From: an uncultured Bacteroidota bacterium | GTDB lineage: Bacteria; Bacteroidota; Bacteroidia; Bacteroidales; SZUA-534 | NCBI GenBank assembly: GCA_937899145.1 | Contig: CALBPW010000033.1 | Coordinates: forward strand, 1-10,964 | Direction: 5' to 3' | DNA: 10,964 nucleotides | Shown here: positions 5,639-10,964 of the stretch, piece by piece | How positions within the stretch are numbered: the stretch's first letter is position 1 | How the letters are laid out: every line of letters begins with the position of its first letter | The notes under the pieces: model-generated | The model's input: the letters and a program-made list of their open reading frames with translations, nothing else | Told to the model about the DNA's origin: nothing | The model's database searches: none | Made by a program: the position numbers and the translations under genes

Positions 5639-5730
5639 AGTGTGTTAAAAAGTGAAGTTGGAAATGTGGTGTGCTAATTCAACTCTGCGAAACGCTTATT
5701 GGGCTTACGGAAGTGATAAAATTATGATTG

Positions 5731-7506
5731 ATGCAAAAGAAGTGGATAATTAAGGAGCAGGCTGACGACTCCGAGATTGACCAAATGGCACAGTCAATCA
5801 ACGTGAGCAAGCCAATTGCCGGACTACTTTTGCAACGAGGTATAAATAGCTGCGATGCAGCACGAGTTTTTTTTCGTCCTGACCTACAAAAGCTTTACAA
5901 CCCATTCTTAATGAAGGATATGGACAAAGCTGTCGCAAGGTTGGAACAAGCCATTGTTGAACGCGAAAACGTGCTCATCTATGGTGATTATGATGTTGAC
6001 GGGACTACCTCTGTTGCAATGATGTATGTATTTTTGAAAAGTAAATGCCGAAATGTATTTTACTATGTGCCAGACCGTTACACCGAAGGGTATGGAATCT
6101 CATACCAAGGTATCGACTATGCCGCTGAAAAAGATTGCAAACTGATAATTGCACTCGACTGCGGAATAAAAGCCGTACCAAAAGTTGAATATGCCACCAA
6201 ACATGGCATCGATTTTATTATTTGCGACCATCACGAACCCGGCGAACAACTGCCACAGGCCATTGCCGTACTCGACCCCAAACGTGCCGATTGCCAATAT
6301 CCATTTAACGAGTTATCGGGCTGCGGTGTCGGCTTTAAACTGATTCAAGCCTACGCTATCGCAAAAAAAATTCCGTTCTACCAAATAAAGCCATTCCTCG
6401 ATTTGGTGGTTGTCAGCATCGCCAGCGACATTGTCCCAATTGTTGACGAAAACCGGATTTTAGCACACTTCGGACTTCGGCAAATCAACAACAATCCGCG
6501 CGTCGGCTTACGTGCGGTAATGAAAAAATCGGGTATCACCCCCCCACCCGAACGCAGCAAAATCTACAACTTTGGCGATGAATACGAACCCACCGAAGTA
6601 ACCGATTTTGTTCCTATCAAAATAAACGACATTGTATTTAAAATAGGACCACGCATAAACGCCGCAGGGCGCATGGATAAAGGACGGGCCGCTGTCGATT
6701 TGTTGGTTGAGCGCAATATGCAAAATGCCGAAAAATTGGCTGACCACATCGAAAAAAACAACGCCGACCGCAAAGAACAAGACAAAACAATTACCGAAGA
6801 GGCAAAAGAAAAAATTAATAGTAGTCAAGAATTACTAAACCGCAAATCGACAATACTTTACAACCCTGAATGGCACAAAGGAGTAATAGGAATTGTAGCT
6901 TCGAGGCTGATTGACTACTACTATCGGCCTACCATAATTTGCACCAAATCAAATGGTTTAATAACCGGTTCGGCACGTTCGATTCCTGATTTCAACTTAT
7001 ACGAAGCCATCGACCGATGCCAAGACCTGCTTGAAAGTTTTGGCGGACACATGTACGCCGCAGGCTTGACGCTAAAAGAGGAAAACTTACAGGCCTTTAT
7101 TGATAAGTTTGAGAGAATTGCTGTTGAAATGATTACTGATGACATGGTAGTGCCACACATCGACTTTGATTCTGAAATACGAATAGCCGACATAACACCT
7201 AAGTTTTTCAAGTGGTTAGGACAGATTGAGCCGTTTGGACCAGGCAATATGTCGCCAATGTTTGTGGCCCGGCACATCTATGCAAAAGCACAATGCGTCG
7301 GGCAAAACAGCGAACATCTGAAACTATTCATATCCGACGAGCCAAATGGACGGCAGCTGCCAGCTATTGCTTTCCGGCAAAGCGAATTTTTCGACTACAT
7401 ACAAGCAGGGAATCCGTTTGACGCTTGCTTCTCGGTTGAGTCGAACGTTTTTAGAGGAAAAGAATCGCTGCAAATGCGCGTGCACGATATAAAAAAGTGT
7501 GAGTAA
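5731..7506 (+). CDS. recJ: Single-stranded-DNA-specific 5'-3' exonuclease RecJ
   Basis: A complete 591-residue DHH-family exonuclease, which degrades single-stranded DNA from the 5' end with divalent metal in recombination and mismatch or base-excision repair. The catalytic motifs appear in order: motif I DYDVDG (86-91), DCG (143-145), DHHEP (166-170), SGCGVGFKL (196-204), and ASDIVPI (231-237). The DHHA1 part follows with GPRINAAGRM, HKGVIGIVASRL, TGSARSIPDFNLYEAID and the GGHMYAAG loop, then a C-terminal OB-type domain. The ATG at 5731 gives the family-typical start MQKKWIIK. An in-frame TTG at 5728 is less likely. A 9-codon ORF (ATG 5724 to TAA 5753) overlaps the start in another frame and might couple or damp translation. 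The gene is convergent with the methyltransferase-like gene, 58 bases away. Confidence 0.96.
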   Translation: MQKKWIIKEQADDSEIDQMAQSINVSKPIAGLLLQRGINSCDAARVFFRPDLQKLYNPFLMKDMDKAVARLEQAIVERENVLIYGDYDVDGTTSVAMMYVFLKSKCRNVFYYVPDRYTEGYGISYQGIDYAAEKDCKLIIALDCGIKAVPKVEYATKHGIDFIICDHHEPGEQLPQAIAVLDPKRADCQYPFNELSGCGVGFKLIQAYAIAKKIPFYQIKPFLDLVVVSIASDIVPIVDENRILAHFGLRQINNNPRVGLRAVMKKSGITPPPERSKIYNFGDEYEPTEVTDFVPIKINDIVFKIGPRINAAGRMDKGRAAVDLLVERNMQNAEKLADHIEKNNADRKEQDKTITEEAKEKINSSQELLNRKSTILYNPEWHKGVIGIVASRLIDYYYRPTIICTKSNGLITGSARSIPDFNLYEAIDRCQDLLESFGGHMYAAGLTLKEENLQAFIDKFERIAVEMITDDMVVPHIDFDSEIRIADITPKFFKWLGQIEPFGPGNMSPMFVARHIYAKAQCVGQNSEHLKLFISDEPNGRQLPAIAFRQSEFFDYIQAGNPFDACFSVESNVFRGKESLQMRVHDIKKCE

Positions 7507-7564
7507 CTTGAAATATTGAATCGGTGAATTGAACGCCAAAAACCTACTTATCAAATTACAGTAG

Positions 7565-8581
7565 CTACTTTTCAATTTTTATGCGCGTTGCGGCAAACCG
7601 GCGCAATCCGTCGTCGCTCAAGCAACGGCGGACCTCATCGTAACTTTTTGCGTTATCTACCACTGCATCAAACATTTGCCAGCGGTATCCCGACAGCAGA
7701 GACTCTTCAACCCAATACGAAAATTCAGTTGTCGGATTCAAGTGTTCTAACTTTTTCATTTTCAGATACATTGGCAGTCCATCAGAAACATCGCGCCAAG
7801 TATCGGCAAAGGCGTAATCGAATTTTTCATCGGGCATTTGCTTTTCGGCATATTCAAAAGCGTCGGAGCACACTATCCTAACCTTCTCTGGCTGGGCAAA
7901 TTGAGGCAGAATGTAGGTTTTAAAAAGTTCAATCACATCTTTGGAGTGCTCAACAATGGTTATACTCTCAACATTTGGCTTTAAATGAACAAGATACGGA
8001 TAATAGCCAAGCCCAAGCCCAAAAGTTACAACACGTCCATGCGCAGCCTCAACAGCAAAGCGGATTGTAGCTGTTTCGTTAGGTTTGATGGCCATCCATT
8101 CGTGTCCATTTTCGAAAACAGCAGGATACCTAAAATCTTCGCTGAAAAAACCGATGCGCTGAATCTCCTTAAAATCGGAATCCAAAATAAGTTCGTCGCA
8201 AACAAAGGCCTCAAAGGCGCTATATTGCTCGTATTTCAACTCCCAATTTTTAAATTTTACGTTTGGTATGCGAATGTTTTTGTAGTACAAATCTTCTGCA
8301 TATTTCTGCGCGTCAAGTTTGACAACCGAACTCCGAAAATAGTCGTTCACAATAGCACGGTCAGTGTCATTTTCGGTGTCAAGCCCGCAGAAACCAGCAA
8401 GCAAAGCCGCATAAACAGCCTCGTCAGGAAGCAACTCTGTTGGATTCGACTCTGCCATCAGCTCTTTGGTTATCAAGCGTGGATTTTGGTCAAGATAATC
8501 GCAAAGCATCCAAGCAAAATCGTTGTTGCGCTGGCGAATTCGCTTCAATTCTTCAATTTTCGATTTATCGGCTTCCGTCAT
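7565..8581 (-). CDS. Class I SAM-dependent methyltransferase-like protein
   Basis: A 338-residue protein with a two-part layout. Residues 1-175 are mostly helical and unrecognised. Residues 183-265 carry a Rossmann methyltransferase core: motif I VVTFGLGLGYYPYL (184-197), an acidic loop at E211 in ITIVEHSKD for the ribose, an aspartate near IVCSDAFEYA (D240), and FDYAFADTW (254-262) as the post-core strand. The layout resembles spermidine-synthase-like or orphan methyltransferase folds, but no substrate motif is visible. I choose the ATG at 8581; the frame extends to a TTG at 8593. It begins 12 bases after the stop of the outer-membrane barrel gene, so the two are probably co-transcribed. The real substrate is unknown, and loss of activity cannot be excluded. 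It converges on recJ without a clear terminator between. Confidence 0.7.
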   Translation of the reverse strand: MTEADKSKIEELKRIRQRNNDFAWMLCDYLDQNPRLITKELMAESNPTELLPDEAVYAALLAGFCGLDTENDTDRAIVNDYFRSSVVKLDAQKYAEDLYYKNIRIPNVKFKNWELKYEQYSAFEAFVCDELILDSDFKEIQRIGFFSEDFRYPAVFENGHEWMAIKPNETATIRFAVEAAHGRVVTFGLGLGYYPYLVHLKPNVESITIVEHSKDVIELFKTYILPQFAQPEKVRIVCSDAFEYAEKQMPDEKFDYAFADTWRDVSDGLPMYLKMKKLEHLNPTTEFSYWVEESLLSGYRWQMFDAVVDNAKSYDEVRRCLSDDGLRRFAATRIKIEK

Positions 8582-8593
8582 TTTTCCGGCCAA

Positions 8594-9859
8594 TTAAAAA
8601 TTAAACACCGCAGCTAACATAAAACGGTAATTATCAACATTATAATCCGATTTATAATGATAATTGCCATTTTCTACAACCTTTTTGCCATAGCGGACAT
8701 TTGTATATTCAATTTCGGCAAAAAAGTTCAGATAATCAGTTGGATAGAAGCCTACACGAGGCTGAACACGCCACAAGTAATCAATATCGAAACCGCGGCC
8801 AAAAACCTTTTCTTTGTCAGCAACCTCATCGCCAAAATTATTATTCAGGCCATAACCGGCAAAAATTCCCGGACGACAAACACCCTTTGTGCGGCCAAGG
8901 TCAACCCAGATGGTTGTTGTTCCTAAATTGCTGTATTTGTATTTGTTATTGCTTTTCAACTCACTTTCGATGTATCCGCCAATTAATCCTTGCTCAAACA
9001 AATTGTCACCATAAATTCCTTGTAATCTGACACTTATCTCATCAACATTTATTTTTCCGAAAACCGAAATCGATGTTGAACCAATTTTTGTATCGGTTTT
9101 ATGTTTTCTATCTGAAGTGTCGGTTGTGAATGTGCGAGGTTGAAGCAAAACATAATTCACCATTGCACCAAGCAGCACATTTTCAGAACGATAGCAAAGC
9201 TGCGCATTCAGTTCTGGCACACAACTATTGCGCAAATATGCCGTGTTTCCGCCTTCAGGCCCGGTGGCTTTGTTATCGAGCTGAAAACAAGCAATTTCGC
9301 TTAACTCAAATTTACCAAAATATTGTGTATAGCGAGCTTGCACATAGCGCGAGTAAGGGTGGAATGGCACTCCCATATTGAGCGGACGCGTACCGGGCAT
9401 CACTTCGTGCGCCACCATCGGGTGCCAATATTGCCCAAGCAGCAAATCCGATTTTTTCCAACGCATATTTATATAAGCATGGCGCAGGCGCAACATGTTA
9501 ATTCCATCGTTGGTTGAGCCCGTAAAATCACCTTCCAAATAGCCAAATATTTTTGCATTCAGCACATCAGGCGCATTTATTTTCAAGCCGATTCGCGCTG
9601 TAATTGCAAGCATATTGTTACTTGGCTGTGCATTGATGTCGTTGCTGTCGGCATCATAAAGTTTGGGGGCCGGATAAAAGAGCATTTGCTCCTCGCGTGC
9701 GCTCACCACCTCGCGTGTATCCATGTGGAATTGAGGGTCGATGAAACCACTCATCTTATAGCTCCATTTTTGCTCAGCAGTTGTTTTGGCAGTGTCTTGC
9801 GCCATTGATGTGGCAGCCAAAGCACACAAAATAGTTATTGCAGAAAGATGCTTAATCAT
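8594..9859 (-). CDS. Outer-membrane beta-barrel (porin-like) protein
   Basis: A 421-residue exported protein. The N-terminus has a signal peptide MIKHLSAITILCALAATSMA with likely cleavage before Q21. The mature part alternates polar and aromatic/hydrophobic residues in strands (for example YGKKVVENGNYHYKSDYNVD) and ends in FMLAAVFNF, a terminal Phe as expected for BAM-inserted barrels. LRLRHAYINMRWKKSDLLLG (about 135-154) resembles the phosphate- and DcaP-type porin strands of Bacteroidota. The likely role is diffusion of an unknown solute across the outer membrane. The frame is open to 9904, but the ATG at 9859 gives the clean signal peptide. The methyltransferase-like gene follows 12 bases later. 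No TonB box, plug domain or SusD partner is seen, so it is not a TonB-dependent receptor. Confidence 0.82.
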   Translation of the reverse strand: MIKHLSAITILCALAATSMAQDTAKTTAEQKWSYKMSGFIDPQFHMDTREVVSAREEQMLFYPAPKLYDADSNDINAQPSNNMLAITARIGLKINAPDVLNAKIFGYLEGDFTGSTNDGINMLRLRHAYINMRWKKSDLLLGQYWHPMVAHEVMPGTRPLNMGVPFHPYSRYVQARYTQYFGKFELSEIACFQLDNKATGPEGGNTAYLRNSCVPELNAQLCYRSENVLLGAMVNYVLLQPRTFTTDTSDRKHKTDTKIGSTSISVFGKINVDEISVRLQGIYGDNLFEQGLIGGYIESELKSNNKYKYSNLGTTTIWVDLGRTKGVCRPGIFAGYGLNNNFGDEVADKEKVFGRGFDIDYLWRVQPRVGFYPTDYLNFFAEIEYTNVRYGKKVVENGNYHYKSDYNVDNYRFMLAAVFNF

Positions 9860-9998
9860 AATATTTTCAGTTTTTAGTGCGACAAAGAAAATGAAAAAGT
9901 ACATCTTTTGATATACGTTTTATGCGGTTTTTATGTGAGGGCTTTACACTCCTCAATACAAGCCAACAACCGGCACAACCTGCTGAAAAGCGCCAAAA
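9860..9998. other. Leader of the barrel gene, no clear promoter
   Basis: On the minus strand this carries the 5' region of the barrel gene. TTTCTTTG ends 22 bases before the ATG at 9859 and resembles TAnnTTTG with one mismatch, but no -33 TTTG is at the right distance. Further from the gene it merges into the ATPase remnant. I see no gene or structured RNA in it. Confidence 0.4.
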
Positions 9999-10255
9999 CA
10001 CATTATAAGCCAGACCGAATGGTGTTATTAATGTAAGATGCACAACCTTGTTCGGGGCAAATTGCTGACAAGCGTTTGCTCACGATGGCGCAATTTGGCA
10101 TCGTAAGCCTTGCCAACGGCGAATTCATCTTGGTAGAATTTCATTTCGCAAAAATTGACAGCCCTGTCTGCGCGGTCAATCAGCATGTCAATTTAAGCGC
10201 CTTCGGTTTCGTTGTTGCCGCGCAAGGCTCCTTGCCGATTTTTTCTTTGTATTAA
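9999..10255 (-). pseudogene. C-terminal remnant of an AAA-type ATPase with nuclease-like tail
   Basis: Minus-strand translation gives GNNETEGA, a TAA stop (10195-10193), then IDMLIDRADRAVNFCEMKFY (from 10192) and QDEFAVGKAYDAKLRHREQ. This resembles the end of a common Bacteroidota ATPase family (Archaeal-ATPase/AAA type with a PD-(D/E)XK-like tail), whose consensus is about GAQIDLLIDRxDxxINLCEMKF, then E-F-x-I-x-K-x-Y. The stop sits exactly at the Gln position, so CAA to TAA explains it. The D and E-x-K residues remain. The frame then ends at 10030-10028, but the +1 frame continues the family pattern as VVHLTLITPFGLAYN (about 10043-9999), so one base has been lost near 10045. The ATPase domain is absent: aat starts immediately on the upstream side. 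It is a degraded 3' end only. The family is recalled, not searched. Confidence 0.7.
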
Positions 10256-10282
10256 ACTTTTATAACAAAAAATCCAACTGTT

Positions 10283-10816
10283 TTAATACATTTTTCCATC
10301 ACCTATAATTTTTATATACCGCTCATAACTAATTCTTTCTCCGCCCATCGATTTCAGATGTCCGGTTTCAAATTGACAATCGATAAGCAACTCTCCGAAT
10401 TTTGTCATACGCTGAGCTAAAAAGACAAGTGCCATTTTTGAAGCATTGGGTTCAATTGAAAACATGCTCTCACCAAAAAACGCAAGTCCGATTGTTACCC
10501 CGTAAAGACCGCCAACAAGTTTATCGCCGTGCCAAACCTCAACACTGGTAGCGTAACCCATTTTATGCAGATTGGTATAGGCCTCGATAATGTCAGGTCC
10601 AAGCCATGCGCCATCCATCAAGTTACGGTTATTAACTTTAGAGCAGCCATCAATAACTCCGCTAAAATCCTTATTTATAGTACAATAAAGCAAATTTTTA
10701 TTAATCAGATTGCGCATTGAATGCGAAATTTTAATCTTGTCGGGAAAAATCACAAAACGCTCCATCGGGCAATACCACATTATAATTTTATCAGCTTTAC
10801 AAAACTTAACATCCAT
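10283..10816 (-). CDS. aat: Leucyl/phenylalanyl-tRNA--protein transferase, N-terminally truncated
   Basis: A 177-residue protein of the Aat family, which moves Leu or Phe from aminoacyl-tRNA to the N-terminus of proteins starting with Lys or Arg, marking them for ClpS-ClpAP. The GNAT-like domain is clear: WYCPMERFVIFP (14-25), SHSMRNLI, GAWLGPDIIEAY (69-80), GYATSVEVW, LVGGLYGV, FFGESMFS with E116, IDCQFETGHLKSMGGERIS with D146 and Q148. Those three correspond to E. coli E156, D186 and Q188. The beginning is wrong: alignment starts at the ILWWxP region, so about 55 residues, including the usual DGLLAxGGDLS and FPW motifs, are missing. A TAA precedes the ATG at 10816 directly and the tRNA gene is 35 bases upstream, so no further exon-like part exists. 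It may be a pseudogene or a shortened variant; a full-length copy elsewhere is possible. Confidence 0.85.
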   Translation of the reverse strand: MDVKFCKADKIIMWYCPMERFVIFPDKIKISHSMRNLINKNLLYCTINKDFSGVIDGCSKVNNRNLMDGAWLGPDIIEAYTNLHKMGYATSVEVWHGDKLVGGLYGVTIGLAFFGESMFSIEPNASKMALVFLAQRMTKFGELLIDCQFETGHLKSMGGERISYERYIKIIGDGKMY

Positions 10817-10851
10817 TTAAAAGAGGAAATTTTATAGTAGAATGGTGATAT

Positions 10852-10933
10852 GTCTGAGTGGCGGAATTGGTAGACGCGCATGATTCAGGTTCATGTGGAG
10901 AGATCTGTATGGGTTCAAGTCCCTTCTCAGACA
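10852..10933 (+). tRNA. tRNA-Leu, anticodon CAG
   Basis: An 82-base tRNA with a perfect 7-bp acceptor stem (GTCTGAG with CTCAGAC) and discriminator A (10933). The D arm pairs GCG with CGC and contains the GG of the loop. The anticodon stem CATGA/TCATG encloses TTCAGGT, giving anticodon CAG, which reads CUG. A long variable arm (TGGAGAGATCTGT) marks a class II tRNA. The T loop is TTCAAGT. One T-T mismatch (ATGGG with CCCTT) sits in the T stem. No CCA is encoded. It lies 35 bases from, and divergent to, the truncated aat gene. Confidence 0.95.
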
Positions 10934-10944
10934 TTATAAAAGAG

Positions 10945-10964
10945 CCAATATTTTTTGATATTGG
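10945..10964 (+). terminator. Hairpin after tRNA-Leu, cut by the window edge
   Basis: CCAATAT (10945-10951) and ATATTGG (10958-10964) form a 7-bp perfect stem around a 6-base T-rich loop. It begins 11 bases after the tRNA. The right arm ends at the last base of the window, so a longer stem or a U-run beyond cannot be seen. A tRNA terminator is the simplest reading. Confidence 0.55.

Noticed and set aside
7507..7564. Bidirectional terminator between recJ and the methyltransferase-like gene
   Set aside because: I looked for an inverted repeat in the 58 bases and found only scattered TTGAA/TTCAA words with long spacing and no convincing stem.
7985..8617. Plus-strand 210-codon ORF
   Set aside because: It lies antisense to the methyltransferase-like gene, whose protein has recognisable motifs. 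The plus-strand product is rich in Phe, Ile and Lys with no domain, as expected for a shadow frame.
9860..9904. 15-residue extension of the barrel protein
   Set aside because: It would place a second hydrophobic stretch before a clean signal peptide; the ATG at 9859 gives the normal exported N-terminus.
10845..10933. Integration site of a mobile element at tRNA-Leu
   Set aside because: No duplicated tRNA 3' end or integrase is visible, and the truncated gene faces the tRNA 5' side, the wrong side for usual tRNA-targeted integration.

Overview
The window looks like a chromosomal segment of a Bacteroidota bacterium, probably of the Bacteroidales. The gene families point that way: FabB-like synthase and ApeP-like dehydratase of Bacteroidota type, a Tgt without zinc cysteines paired with an LptG/LptF permease, and an ATPase/HepT style of accessory gene. 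So do the TAnnTTTG-type promoter boxes, the weak Shine-Dalgarno signals and the AT-rich intergenic DNA. The assignment comes from reading the sequence, not from a search.

Left part (about 1-3031, minus strand): a compact acyl-carrier cassette in the order GbsR/MarR-like regulator, FabB-like ketosynthase, acyl carrier protein, second acyl carrier protein, ApeP-like hotdog dehydratase. The set resembles the core of aryl polyene, flexirubin or specialised fatty-acid loci, but ketoreductase, ligase and acyltransferase genes are absent here. The likely operator/promoter lies just upstream of the regulator. A long imperfect hairpin separates the last ACP from the dehydratase, and two AT-rich hairpins follow the dehydratase. 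Beyond them, at the window edge, is what reads as a decayed HepT-like (DUF86) toxin fragment.

Middle (about 3116-7506, plus strand): a regulatory region with a 14-bp palindrome, four AACTTTAAA motifs and a good -7 box, then tgt (tRNA queuosine exchange) and an LptG/LptF-type LPS-export permease separated by one base. A 237-base gap with a candidate promoter, a 23-codon small ORF and a hairpin precedes recJ, a complete single-strand DNA exonuclease.

Right part (about 7565-10964): on the minus strand, an outer-membrane beta-barrel protein and a downstream methyltransferase-like protein, probably one operon. Upstream of the barrel gene lies a pseudogene: the C-terminal nuclease-like tail of an AAA-type ATPase family, with an in-frame stop and a frameshift. 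Next is an aat gene (leucyl/phenylalanyl-tRNA--protein transferase) without its N-terminal part, then a divergent tRNA-Leu(CAG) and a hairpin at the edge.

Housekeeping genes in the middle are intact, while both flanks carry degraded or truncated genes, which suggests past rearrangement around the tRNA-Leu and beyond the cassette terminator. I see no CRISPR array, intact mobile element or obvious new defence system. The least ordinary items are the minimal acyl cassette with its operator, the inter-cistronic hairpin, and the remnants.
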